The notes under the pieces: generated by a model
The model's database searches: none
The model's input: only the letters and a program-made list of their open reading frames with translations
Told to the model about the DNA's origin: nothing
Program-made: the position numbers and the translations under genes
In this document: piece by piece, positions 14,479 through 22,347 of the stretch
How the letters are laid out: each line of letters starts with the position of its first letter
How positions within the stretch are numbered: position 1 is the first letter of the stretch
Source: Thioalkalivibrio sp. XN8
GTDB taxonomy: Bacteria; Pseudomonadota; Gammaproteobacteria; Steroidobacterales; XN24
Direction: 5' to 3'
Assembly: GCF_011058255.1 (NCBI RefSeq)
Contig: NZ_JAALFH010000042.1
Span: 1 to 53,066, forward strand
Length of the DNA: 53,066 nt

Positions 14479-15461
14479 TGCGCGCCTGGCTCCTGCCGGC
14501 GATCCTGCTGCTGGCGGCCTGCGGGCCGGGGCCGGAGGAAGCCGAGACCCGCCACCGTTTCATGGCCATGGGCACCCTGGTCGACGTCACGCTCTACGGC
14601 GTGCCGGCGGCCGAGGCCGAAGCTGCGGCGCGCGAAGTCGAGACGCTGTTCCACGCGCTGCACCGCGAGTGGCAGCCATACGGGGACGGGGCGCTGGGAC
14701 AGCTCAACCACGCCCTGGGGACTGTCCCGGGGACAGTCCCCACTGACCTGGCGACGCTAATCGCCGAGGCCGAACGGCTGGCAGAGGCCACCGGGGGGCT
14801 GTTCGACCCGCGCCTCGGCGCGCTGGTCAAGCTGTGGGGCTTCGGCTCGGACGAGACCATGCCCGCCGCGCCGCCGCCCCCGGAAGCCATCGCGGCCTGG
14901 CTGGCGACCCGGCCGGTGGAGTACGACCTCGGCGGCTTCGCCAAGGGCGTGGCGGTGGACCGCGCCATCGAGCTGCTGCAGGCGCGCGGCATCGAGCACG
15001 CCATCGTCAACGCCGGCGGCGACCTGCGGGCCATCGGGCGCAAGGGCGAGCGGCGCTGGCGCATCGGCATTCGCGCCCCGCGCGACGCCGGCAAGGTCAT
15101 GGCCGCCCTCGAGGCCGGGGACGACGAGTCCGTGTTCACCTCCGGCGACTACGAACGCTGGTTCGAGTTCGAGGGCCGGCGCTACCACCACATCCTCGAC
15201 CCGCGCACCGGCTACCCGACCGAGGGCCTGGCCTCGGTGACCGTGCTGCACACCGACGCCGCCCTGGCCGACGCCGCCGCCACCGCGCTGGCGGTGGCCG
15301 GGCCGGCGGACTGGCCCGCCACGGCGGCCGCGCTGGGCCTCGAGGCGGTGATGGTGGTGCATGACGACGGCCGCATCGAGCTGACCCCCGCGATGCAACC
15401 GCGGGTGTGGTTCACCAGCGAGGACTACGGCCGCCAGGCCAGGGTCCGGTCCCTGCCGTGA
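14475..15461 (+). CDS. apbE: FAD:protein FMN transferase (ApbE), lipoprotein
   Basis: 328 residues. It begins with a lipoprotein signal (LLPAILLLAACGPG, lipidated Cys at about 16). The family moves FMN from FAD onto Thr of periplasmic or membrane flavoproteins. Typical motifs are MAMGTLVDVTLYG, VEYDLGGFAKGVAVD, NAGGDLRAIG and HHILDPRTGYP. Between HAL and DLATL an insert, GTVPGTVPT, is encoded by a palindromic element at 14716-14742, in frame and in a variable surface region, so the enzyme is probably still active. No obvious flavinylation substrate (RnfG, NqrC or FMN-binding domain) is adjacent. The ATG overlaps the gshB stop. Confidence 0.93.
   Translation: MMRAWLLPAILLLAACGPGPEEAETRHRFMAMGTLVDVTLYGVPAAEAEAAAREVETLFHALHREWQPYGDGALGQLNHALGTVPGTVPTDLATLIAEAERLAEATGGLFDPRLGALVKLWGFGSDETMPAAPPPPEAIAAWLATRPVEYDLGGFAKGVAVDRAIELLQARGIEHAIVNAGGDLRAIGRKGERRWRIGIRAPRDAGKVMAALEAGDDESVFTSGDYERWFEFEGRRYHHILDPRTGYPTEGLASVTVLHTDAALADAAATALAVAGPADWPATAAALGLEAVMVVHDDGRIELTPAMQPRVWFTSEDYGRQARVRSLP
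14716..14742. repeat. Palindromic element, core form, inside apbE
   Basis: 27 bp made of GGGGACTGTCCC followed by GGGGACAGTCCCC with flanking T and A, nearly a perfect palindrome. It encodes LGTVPGTVP in apbE. It shares its core with copies at 27600, 31528 and 44822. Confidence 0.85.
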
Positions 15462-15826
15462 AGCTGTTCCGCGCCGGCGACCTGGTGGTGCTCGCCGCGG
15501 CGGCGGCGCTGGTCGGGGCGTCGTGGGCGGCGCTCTGGTCCGGCGGCGGCCCGGCGGAGTTCGCCGTCGTGACCGCGCCCGCCGCGGCGGCGCAGACGCT
15601 GCCGCTGGACGCCGACACCGTCACCGAGGTCGCGGGGCGGCTCGGCCCGAGCACGCTGGAGGTGCGCGACGGCCGGGTGCGCTTCACCGACTCGCCCTGC
15701 GTCGGCCGGCTGTGCGTGCACAGCGGCTGGCTCGACCGCAGCGGGCAGGTCGCCGCCTGCCTGCCGAACGGCGTGGTGGTCGAGGTCGGCGGGGGCCGGC
15801 GCGAGTTCGATGCCGTCAGCCACTGA
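15458..15826 (+). CDS. NusG domain II-containing membrane-anchored protein
   Basis: 122 residues from a GTG at 15458 that overlaps the apbE stop (GTGA). An N-terminal helix (LVVLAAAAALVGASWAAL) is followed by an extracytoplasmic NusG_II-type domain with the signature SPCVGRLCVHSGW and later AACLPNGVVVEV, including three conserved cysteines. In many bacteria this family lies beside Gx-type permeases and redox or flavin genes, as here. Its function is not established. The cysteines suggest a redox or disulfide role, which is my inference. Confidence 0.82.
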   Translation: MKLFRAGDLVVLAAAAALVGASWAALWSGGGPAEFAVVTAPAAAAQTLPLDADTVTEVAGRLGPSTLEVRDGRVRFTDSPCVGRLCVHSGWLDRSGQVAACLPNGVVVEVGGGRREFDAVSH

Positions 15827-16352
15827 GCGCGTCGCGCCGACCGGGGCCGGCCGCGACCGGCTGATCGCCGGCTTCGCCGCGCTGGCCATTGCCATCCACG
15901 TGCTGGAAGCGGCGCTGCCCAGCCCCCTGCCCGGGGTGAAGCCCGGCCTGGCCAACGTCATCACCGTCGTCGTCCTGCTGCGCTGGGGCTGGGGCATCGC
16001 GGCCTGGGTCGCGGGGCTGCGGGTGCTGGCCGGCAGCCTGCTGGTCGGCACGTTCCTGAGCCCCACCTTCATCCTCAGCGCCGGCGGCGCGATCGCCGCG
16101 CTGGCCGCGCTGTGGCTGGCGCAGCGGCTGTTCGGCCGCTGGCTGGGCGCCCCGGGCTACAGCGTCTGCGCCGCGCTGGCGCACATGGGCGCCCAGGTGC
16201 TGCTGGCCTGGCAGCTGTTCATCCCGCATCCCGCGCTGCTCAAGCTGGCGCCGTTTTTGCTGACCGCGGCGCTGGTGTTCGGTATCGTGAGCGGCGTGAT
16301 CGCCGCGATCGTGTTGCAAAAACTCGCCGGGCCGGAGCCGGCGCGACCATGA
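15810..16352 (+). CDS. Gx transporter family integral membrane protein
   Basis: 180 residues with five or six transmembrane helices. The motif PLPGVKPGLANVITV near residues 37-51 is typical of the Gx transporter/heptaprenyl diphosphate synthase component I-like family (COG4769). The family is often adjacent to NusG_II proteins and ApbE. The transported substrate is unknown and the old synthase name is probably misleading. It overlaps the preceding gene by 17 bp and the next by ATGA. Confidence 0.85.
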   Translation: MPSATERVAPTGAGRDRLIAGFAALAIAIHVLEAALPSPLPGVKPGLANVITVVVLLRWGWGIAAWVAGLRVLAGSLLVGTFLSPTFILSAGGAIAALAALWLAQRLFGRWLGAPGYSVCAALAHMGAQVLLAWQLFIPHPALLKLAPFLLTAALVFGIVSGVIAAIVLQKLAGPEPARP

Positions 16353-17158
16353 GTCCCGCCACGCCGCAGTGGCTGGCCGGCGAGCGCCTCAGCTGGGCGC
16401 TCTTCCTGGCCGCCGCCGTCCACGGGCTGGTGATCCTCGGCGTCGGCTTCTCGCAGCCGGAGCGCGCCGGCCCCGAGGAAGTCCCGACGCTGGAGGTCAC
16501 GCTGCTGGAATCGCCGGTGCCGGACGAGCTGGAGCCGGACGACGCCCGGTATCTCGCCCAGGAGAACCAGCAGGGCGAAGGCAACACCGCCGAGTCCCTG
16601 CGGCCGGAGTTCCACGAGCAACCGCCGGCGCCCGAGGCCGTGCCCGCCGAGCCGCTGGCGCCGCCCGACCCGGCCGACGCCGTGGTGCAGTCCTGGGCCG
16701 GCCCGCTCACCGTCGCGATCGCGCCGCCCGCCGCCGAGGCCGCGCCGCAGCCCGTGCCGCCGCAGCCCGAGGGCGGGCCGACGCGCATCAGCGACGCCAA
16801 CCCGCGGGAGTTCTTCGTCTCCATCGACACCCGGGCCAGCCTCTTCGCCGAGTACCTGGCCGGCTGGAAGGCGCGCATGGAACGGCTGGGGACGGTGAAC
16901 TTCCCGGCAGTGGCGCGGCAGCGCCACCAGCGCAACCCGGTGCTGGAAGTGGCGCTCAACGCCGACGGCACCATCGCCGAGGCGCGGGTGACCCATTCCT
17001 CCGGGGTGGGCGCGCTGGACCAGGCGGCGCTCGACCTGGTGCGGCTGGCCAGCCCCTTCGATCCCTTCCCGCCCGAAGTGCGGGCCCAGTACGACACCCT
17101 GCGCTTCGCCTACGAGTGGCGGTTCATCGACGGGCGCGGCGATATACTAGGCCCATGA
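16349..17158 (+). CDS. tonB: TonB energy transducer
   Basis: 269 residues: short cytoplasmic start, one transmembrane helix (LSWALFLAAAVHGLVILGVGF, about 15-35), a Pro/Glu/Ala-rich periplasmic span (60-150), and a C-terminal TonB domain (about 170-269; NPVLEVALNADGTIAEARV, HSSGVGALDQAALDLVRLA). It transmits proton-motive force to outer-membrane receptors. In P. aeruginosa the TonB encoded between gshB and yqgE (TonB3) is needed for normal twitching and pilus assembly, so a role with the neighbouring pil genes is likely. It overlaps the flanking genes by ATGA at both ends. Confidence 0.9.
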   Translation: MSPATPQWLAGERLSWALFLAAAVHGLVILGVGFSQPERAGPEEVPTLEVTLLESPVPDELEPDDARYLAQENQQGEGNTAESLRPEFHEQPPAPEAVPAEPLAPPDPADAVVQSWAGPLTVAIAPPAAEAAPQPVPPQPEGGPTRISDANPREFFVSIDTRASLFAEYLAGWKARMERLGTVNFPAVARQRHQRNPVLEVALNADGTIAEARVTHSSGVGALDQAALDLVRLASPFDPFPPEVRAQYDTLRFAYEWRFIDGRGDILGP

Positions 17159-17721
17159 CCGAGGGCCAGTACCTGACCGGGCAGTTCCTGATCGCCATGC
17201 CGGCCATGGACGATCCGAACTTCGATCGCACCGTCACCTACGTCTGCGAGCACAACGACGACGGCGCGCTGGGGATCGTCATCAACCGCCCGATCGGCAT
17301 GGCGCTGGGCGAGATCTTCGCCCAGCTGGACCTGCAGGCCGAGGACGACGCGCTGGTGGTGCAGCCCGTGCTCGAGGGCGGGCCCGTGCAGCCGGAGCGC
17401 GGCTTCGTCATCCACGACGACGGCCAGACCGAGTTCGGCGCCACCCTGGAAGTGCCGGACGGCCTGTGCGTGACCACCTCGCGCGACATCCTGGCCGCCA
17501 TGGCCGCCGGCAAGGGCCCGCCGCGCGCCATCGTGGCGCTCGGCTACGCCGGCTGGGGCGCCGGCCAGCTGGAAGCGGAGATGGCGGCGAATTCCTGGCT
17601 GACCGTGCCGGCCGATCCCGCCATCATTTTCTCCGTCCCCTTCGAGCGGCGCTGGGAAGCCGCCGCCGAACTCATCGGCATCGACATCACCGCGCTGTCC
17701 TCCGAGGCGGGCCACGGCTGA
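17155..17721 (+). CDS. yqgE: YqgE/AlgH family protein (UPF0301)
   Basis: 188 residues. The start (YLTGQFLIAMPAMDDPNFDRTV) and GALGIVINRP, LEGGPVQPERGFVIH, and ALGYAGWGAGQLEAE are hallmarks of this family. Its biochemical function is not settled. It is nearly always encoded next to ruvX/yqgF, as here. It overlaps tonB by ATGA and ends two bases before ruvX. Confidence 0.95.
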   Translation: MTEGQYLTGQFLIAMPAMDDPNFDRTVTYVCEHNDDGALGIVINRPIGMALGEIFAQLDLQAEDDALVVQPVLEGGPVQPERGFVIHDDGQTEFGATLEVPDGLCVTTSRDILAAMAAGKGPPRAIVALGYAGWGAGQLEAEMAANSWLTVPADPAIIFSVPFERRWEAAAELIGIDITALSSEAGHG

Positions 17722-17723
17722 GC

Positions 17724-18161
17724 ATGGCCGCGGCCGCCAACACCCTGCTGGCCTTCGATTACGGTCGGCGCCGCATCGGCGTGGCCGTGGGCAACACCCT
17801 CACCGGCCGGGCGCGGGCGCTGGCGACCGTGGCGGCCACCGACGCCGGCCCGGACTGGGACCGGATCGCCGCGCTGCTGGGTGAGTGGAAACCCGGACGG
17901 CTGGTGGTCGGCGTCCCGTATAATGGCGGCGGCTTCGGCGCGGACGATATCGCGACGGAGGCGCAGCGCTTCGCGCGGCAGCTGCACGGCCGCTTCGACC
18001 TGCCGGTGGACACGGTGGACGAGCAGCTCAGCTCCGCCGAGGCCTATGCGGGCTTGAAGGCGGAGCGCCGCGCCGGCCAGCGCGGCCGCATCGCCAAACA
18101 GGACATCGACAGTGCCGCGGCGGCGGTGATCCTGCAGCACTGGCTCGACCATCACAGCTGA
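17724..18161 (+). CDS. ruvX: Holliday junction resolvase-like RuvX (YqgF)
   Basis: 145 residues with an RNase H-like fold. Motifs are LLAFDYGRRRIGVAVGN (first catalytic Asp), LVVGVPYN, VDTVDEQLSSAEA and the C-terminal DIDSAAAAVILQ with the last catalytic Asp. Members act in 16S rRNA 5' processing (E. coli) and junction resolution (Mycobacterium). It sits between yqgE and pyrB in the operon; the pyrR gene found here in pseudomonads is absent. Confidence 0.94.
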   Translation: MAAAANTLLAFDYGRRRIGVAVGNTLTGRARALATVAATDAGPDWDRIAALLGEWKPGRLVVGVPYNGGGFGADDIATEAQRFARQLHGRFDLPVDTVDEQLSSAEAYAGLKAERRAGQRGRIAKQDIDSAAAAVILQHWLDHHS

Positions 18162-18169
18162 GGGACCCC

Positions 18170-19123
18170 ATGGCATCCCAGTTCGACGCGCACGGCCGGC
18201 TCCGGCACCTGGTCACCCTCAAGGACATGCCGCGGACCCAGCTGGCCGCGCTGCTGGACCGGGCGGAGTCCTTCCTCACGCCCATGGGGGCGCAGCCGGC
18301 CCGCTCGGACGCCCTCGCCGGCCGCACCATCGCCAACCTGTTCTTCGAGCCCAGCACCCGCACCCGGGCCTCCTTCGAGCTGGCCGCGCAGCGCCTCGGC
18401 GCCGAGGTGCTGAGCCTGGACGTGAGCACCTCCTCGCGCGCCAAGGGCGAGAGCCTGCTCGACACCATCTACACCCTGCAGGCGATGCAGATCGACATTT
18501 TCGTCATCCGCGACGCCCAGTCGGGCGTCCCGGCCTTTATCTGCGAGCACGTCGCGCCGCACGTGGCGGTGCTCAACGCCGGCGAGTCGCATCTCAACCA
18601 CCCGACCCAGGGCCTGCTGGACGTGCTCACCATGCGCCGCCACCTCGGCGACCTGTCCGACAAGGTGGTGACCATCCTGGGCGACATCCAGCATTCGCGC
18701 GTGGCGCGCTCGGCCCACCATGCGCTGGGCACGCTGGGCGTCGGGGAGCTCCGGCTGGTCGCGCCGCCGGCGCTCAGGCCCGACCCGGCCGAGTTCCCGG
18801 GCGCCGTGATGCTGGACGACACCGACGCCGGGGTCCGGGGCGCCGACGTGGTGATGTGCCTGCGCATCCAGCGCGAGCGCATGGAGCAGACCCGGGCGCC
18901 CGACGGCAGCGACTTCCACCGCGAGTTCGGGCTGACGCCGGAGCGCCTGGCGCTGGCGCAGCCGCACGCCATCGTGATGCACCCGGGACCGATGAACCGC
19001 GAAGTGGAGATCGCCGGCAGCGTGGCCGACTCGCCGCAGTCGGTGATCACCGAGCAGGTCACCAACGGCGTGGCGGTGCGCATGGCCGTGATGCAGACCG
19101 TGATGGAGACGCTCCATGACTGA
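18170..19123 (+). CDS. pyrB: Aspartate carbamoyltransferase catalytic subunit
   Basis: 317 residues. Carbamoyl-phosphate site FFEPSTRTRASFELAA (Ser, Arg and Thr of STRTR), the SSRAKGES loop, HLNHPTQ and VMHPGPMNREVE identify PyrB, the committed step of pyrimidine synthesis. No pyrI or dihydroorotase-like pyrC' gene follows, unlike Pseudomonas pyrB-pyrC'. The next gene, which it overlaps by 8 bp, is a PyrK-like subunit, also pyrimidine-related. Confidence 0.97.
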   Translation: MASQFDAHGRLRHLVTLKDMPRTQLAALLDRAESFLTPMGAQPARSDALAGRTIANLFFEPSTRTRASFELAAQRLGAEVLSLDVSTSSRAKGESLLDTIYTLQAMQIDIFVIRDAQSGVPAFICEHVAPHVAVLNAGESHLNHPTQGLLDVLTMRRHLGDLSDKVVTILGDIQHSRVARSAHHALGTLGVGELRLVAPPALRPDPAEFPGAVMLDDTDAGVRGADVVMCLRIQRERMEQTRAPDGSDFHREFGLTPERLALAQPHAIVMHPGPMNREVEIAGSVADSPQSVITEQVTNGVAVRMAVMQTVMETLHD

Positions 19124-20018
19124 AGCCGCCGCCAAGGATCGCCCGCACCGCGGCACGATTTTCGTCGAGGACGCCGAGGTGCTCGACGTCGAGGCCTGGC
19201 CCGCCGAGCAGTTCATCATGCGGCTGGTGGCGCCGCAGTGCGCCGCCCACGCGCGGGCCGGCAGCTTCGCCCACGTCACCTGCGATCCCGCGCTGCCCAT
19301 GCGCCGGCCGCTGTCGCTGATGCGCGCCGATCCCGGCTCGGGCGTGATCGAGTTCCTGTTCAAGATCGTCGGCGACGGCCTGCGGCTGCTGGCGCAGCGC
19401 CGCCCGGGCGAGACGGTCAGCGTCATGGGCCCGATCGGCCGGCCGTTCACGCCGACGCCGGGGCGCCGCCGGCCGCTGCTGGTGGGCGGCGGCGTCGGCA
19501 TCCCGCCGATGGTGTTCCTGGCCGAGGCGCTGGGCCCGGCGGCGCGCGACGGGCTGGTGCTGATGGGCTCGGAAGTGCCGTTCCCCTTCGACCCGGCGGA
19601 CTCCCGGCTCGACGTGGCGCACCTGCCGCAGGGCGTGGTGGCCGCGATGCCGCTGATGGAGAACCTCGGCGTGCCGAGCCGTCTGGCCTCGCTCGGCGGC
19701 TTTCCCGGCTGCTACCCGGGCTACGTCACCGAGCTCGGCCGCGAATGGCTGCGGGGCCTGGATGCGGGCGCCCTGCAGGAAGTGGAGATCTTCGCCTGCG
19801 GCCCGACCCCGATGCTCAAGGCCGCCGCCGCGCTGGCGCGCGACTTCGGCCTGCCCTGCCAGGTCTCGCTGGAGGAATACATGGCCTGCGCCGTGGGCGG
19901 CTGCGCCGGCTGCGTGGTGCAGGTCAACACGCCCGCGGGCCCGGCGATGAAGCGCGTCTGCGTGGACGGGCCGGTGTTCGAGGCGGCGGCGGTGGACTGG
20001 GGAGCGATGCAGCACTGA
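19116..20018 (+). CDS. pyrK: Dihydroorotate dehydrogenase electron-transfer subunit-like protein (PyrK family)
   Basis: 300 residues. It has a ferredoxin-reductase-like FAD domain (MRRPLSLMRADP for flavin binding, about 60-75), a nucleotide-binding domain (PLLVGGGVGIPPMVFLAE; FACGPTPMLKA), and a C-terminal [2Fe-2S] site with Cys258, Cys263, Cys266 and Cys282 (MACAVGGCAGC and RVCVDGPVF). In the classical system it passes electrons from PyrD-B to NAD. No pyrD is present in this window, while most gammaproteobacteria use a quinone-dependent PyrD. The true partner is uncertain. It is coupled to pyrB and followed by a DUF6498-like gene (TGATG). Confidence 0.88.
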   Translation: MTEAAAKDRPHRGTIFVEDAEVLDVEAWPAEQFIMRLVAPQCAAHARAGSFAHVTCDPALPMRRPLSLMRADPGSGVIEFLFKIVGDGLRLLAQRRPGETVSVMGPIGRPFTPTPGRRRPLLVGGGVGIPPMVFLAEALGPAARDGLVLMGSEVPFPFDPADSRLDVAHLPQGVVAAMPLMENLGVPSRLASLGGFPGCYPGYVTELGREWLRGLDAGALQEVEIFACGPTPMLKAAAALARDFGLPCQVSLEEYMACAVGGCAGCVVQVNTPAGPAMKRVCVDGPVFEAAAVDWGAMQH

Positions 20019-20695
20019 TGCCGGTCCAGGCGGCGCTGGTACTAGCCAATCTCGTGCCGCTCGCCGGCGTGCTGTTCTTTGGCTGGGACGCGCTGGCGCT
20101 GCTGCTGCTCTACTGGCTCGAGAACCTGGTGATCGGCGCCTACACGCTGCTCAGGATGGTGCGCGCCGAGGGCTTCAAGGGGCTCGGCGCGGGCGCCTTC
20201 TTCGTCTTCCATTACGGCTTCTTCTGCGCCATCCATGGCGTGTTCGTGCTGACCATCGCGTCGCTCGGCGCCGCCGCCAACCCCGCCGACGAGGTATTCC
20301 CGGACGACGCGATCTTCCCGCTGCTGCCCTTCCTGCTGCTTGCCAACCTGCTCGACTGGATCGGGCGCGAGATGCCGGCACTGCTGTTCCTGCCGCTGCT
20401 TGGCTTCGTCGTCAGCCACGGCCTGTCCTTCGTCGAGCACGTGATCGTCGGCGGCGAGGACCAGGGCCGCAGCGCCCAGAAGATCATGGGCGATCCCTAC
20501 CGGCGCATCGCCGTAATGCACGTCGCCATCCTGGCCGGCGGCGGCATGATCATCGCCCTGGGCGGCGGCTCGGCGGCGCCGATGCTGGTAGCGATGGTGG
20601 CGCTGAAGACCTGGCTCGACCTGGCCCAGCACCGCAAGGAACACCGCCGCCGCGCCCGCGAAGCCAGCCGCGAGGCCGACCGCGAGGCCGCCTGA
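20018..20695 (+). CDS. DUF6498-like integral membrane protein
   Basis: 225 residues with about six transmembrane helices. Conserved-looking features are LLLLYWLENLVIGAYTLLRM near the start, FFVFHYGFFCAIHGVFVL in the middle with paired His, and HGLSFVEHVIVGG before the last helices; the tail is charged and helical (HRRRAREASREADREA). These match my memory of DUF6498; no function is known. It is the last gene of the gshB operon, overlapping pyrK by one base. Confidence 0.72.
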   Translation: MPVQAALVLANLVPLAGVLFFGWDALALLLLYWLENLVIGAYTLLRMVRAEGFKGLGAGAFFVFHYGFFCAIHGVFVLTIASLGAAANPADEVFPDDAIFPLLPFLLLANLLDWIGREMPALLFLPLLGFVVSHGLSFVEHVIVGGEDQGRSAQKIMGDPYRRIAVMHVAILAGGGMIIALGGGSAAPMLVAMVALKTWLDLAQHRKEHRRRAREASREADREAA

Positions 20696-20712
20696 GCGCC
20701 CCCGCCGGCCGC

Positions 20713-20731
20713 TCAGCTTCCGTTCAGCTTC
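20713..20731 (+). promoter_or_regulatory. TCAGCTTC direct repeat at 11-bp spacing
   Basis: TCAGCTTC occurs at 20713-20720 and again at 20724-20731, exactly one helical turn apart, in the 92-bp gap before the lipoprotein gene. OmpR-type regulators bind such 11-bp spaced direct repeats. Function is inferred only from geometry. Confidence 0.35.
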
Positions 20732-20787
20732 GCTCCCGCAGACTCGGGTCCCGTGGGCATTGCCCCTGGCTGACGCGGGAGACCGAC

Positions 20788-21507
20788 ATGACTGCACGCC
20801 TGAGAATCGCCGCCCTGCTGCTGGCGGCCCTGGTGCTGGCCGGCTGCACCGAAGAGACCGAGGTCATCGTCATCGACTGCCCCGGTCCCGACCTCGGCTT
20901 CGACGGCCGCTGGTTCGGCGCCATGGAAGACGACACCGGCGCCCTGTTCACCCTGGAATGGCAGGTGTGCGGCGACCGGATCACGCGCGAGTACGTCAAC
21001 GGCTTCGCCTCGAGCGTGTCCGGCCAGCTCTGGCAGACGGGCGCGGGCGCCTGGGAAGGCCGGCTCAGCGACGGCACCTGGTTCCGGCTGCTGGCCGACC
21101 CGGCGCGCCGCCATCTCGTGATGGTGAACGATTTCTTCGAGTTCGCCGTGCTCGAGCGCGGGGCGACCGAACTGCCCGGCTGGTTCTTCAATGACCTGGA
21201 CGGCCAGTGGAGCGGCCGCGAGGCGTACGGCGACTGGGGCCCCGGCCTGGTGCAGGCGTCCTGGGCGGTGTGCGGCGAGGCCCGCTGCGACACCGTGGCG
21301 GCCGACGGCTACGCCGCCACGCTGTACTTCGACGTGCTCGAGACCGACTTCGGGATGTACCGCGGCGAGTTCGCGGACTCGCTGGGCCAGGAAGGCATCG
21401 CCGGCGCGCTGATGAGCCCGGACCTGCTGTTCCTCGGCGCCTACACCTGCCCCTTCGGCTACGCGGGGCCGGAGGACTGCACCTTCAGCGGGCTGGGCTA
21501 CGACTGA
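20788..21507 (+). CDS. Lipoprotein with an internally duplicated domain, unknown function
   Basis: 239 residues. The signal peptide ends in a lipobox (LVLAGC, Cys22). The mature part has two related halves: one begins LGFDGRWFGAMEDDTG, with a later VCGDRITREY, and the second begins NDLDGQWSGREAYGDWG, with a later WAVCGEARCDTV. Each appears to be a small beta-rich domain starting with D-G-x-W-x-G. I do not recognise the family. The ribosome binding site (GGGAGACC) is acceptable. It is followed by 25 bases and then the convergent outer-membrane barrel gene. Confidence 0.8.
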   Translation: MTARLRIAALLLAALVLAGCTEETEVIVIDCPGPDLGFDGRWFGAMEDDTGALFTLEWQVCGDRITREYVNGFASSVSGQLWQTGAGAWEGRLSDGTWFRLLADPARRHLVMVNDFFEFAVLERGATELPGWFFNDLDGQWSGREAYGDWGPGLVQASWAVCGEARCDTVAADGYAATLYFDVLETDFGMYRGEFADSLGQEGIAGALMSPDLLFLGAYTCPFGYAGPEDCTFSGLGYD

Positions 21508-21532
21508 GGCAGCCCGCCGGGCGAGCCGGCAG

Positions 21533-22342
21533 CTAGAAGGTGGTCGCCAGCGACAGGCCGGCGCCCCAGTCGGGCGCGCTGTCGCTGAGTCCCGCCCGCA
21601 GGCTCAGGCTGGTCCGCCATGGACCTGCGCGCCAGGAATAGAAGCCGGTCAGCTCCAGCGGGTCGTCATTGGCAAAATATGCCGCCTGGCGATACTCGAG
21701 GAACACGCCGGCCCGATTTGCTGCGGTCACCCGGAACAAGCCGCCCGCCGCCGCCACGATGCCGTCGTCCAGCTCGAACCCGGCCGGATCGCCGCGCACC
21801 GTGTAGCCCAGCGAGGCCAGCCCGGTCCAGCGGTCGAAGAACGCCAGGTAGTCGGCCCGCAAGGTGATGTCGGTCTCGCCGCTGCCCAGTCCCTGGTCCT
21901 CGTCCGCCGTGCCCAGCTTGACCTCGCCGGCCAGGTCGAGCGCTGCGGCGCCGTCGGCCGCCTGCCAGACGTCGCGCAGCGTCACCGCCGCCGTGACGTC
22001 GCCGATCCCGCTTTCCGTCCGGCGGGGCCCGTCCCCGATGACCGGGCCGCCCGGGCCGTCGATGACGGTGCCCGCGGGCGCATCCACGCTCAGCCAGGGC
22101 ACCGTGAGCTGCAGCGAAACCCGCCCCAGCCGAACCCAGCCCGAAAAGCGGGTATACCACTCCTCCACCCGCTCCTCGCCGCCGTATTCGCCGGAAACGA
22201 ACTCGGTGCCGACCGCGATGCCGGCCTCGCGGTCGCCCGCCGCCCCGGCCGAAGCCGGGACGACGAGCGCCAGGAGGACACCCGTAGCGGCGGGCAGCCA
22301 ACCTGCTTCACGCCCTCCGCGGGGGCTGCACCGGGTGTTCAC
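21533..22342 (-). CDS. Outer-membrane beta-barrel protein, transporter/porin-like
   Basis: 269 residues from a GTG start, with a signal peptide (LLALVVPASAGA, cleavage near 33). The mature chain alternates in amphipathic strands (VSLQLTVPWLSVD, DITLRADYLAFFD, TGLASLGYTVRGD, RAGVFLEYRQAAYF) and ends in Phe (GLSLATTF), a typical barrel C-terminus. It resembles small transporter-like barrels of the phenol meta-pathway type. The gene follows the Gln/Asp/Arg-rich secreted protein by five bases, so the two form an operon under the operator at 22921. Confidence 0.78.
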   Translation of the reverse strand: MNTRCSPRGGREAGWLPAATGVLLALVVPASAGAAGDREAGIAVGTEFVSGEYGGEERVEEWYTRFSGWVRLGRVSLQLTVPWLSVDAPAGTVIDGPGGPVIGDGPRRTESGIGDVTAAVTLRDVWQAADGAAALDLAGEVKLGTADEDQGLGSGETDITLRADYLAFFDRWTGLASLGYTVRGDPAGFELDDGIVAAAGGLFRVTAANRAGVFLEYRQAAYFANDDPLELTGFYSWRAGPWRTSLSLRAGLSDSAPDWGAGLSLATTF

Positions 22343-22347
22343 GGGGC

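Noticed and set aside
17143-17148. TATACT just before yqgE as a promoter -10
   Set aside because: Only six bases separate it from the start codon, and no -35 is present; yqgE is in an overlapping operon.
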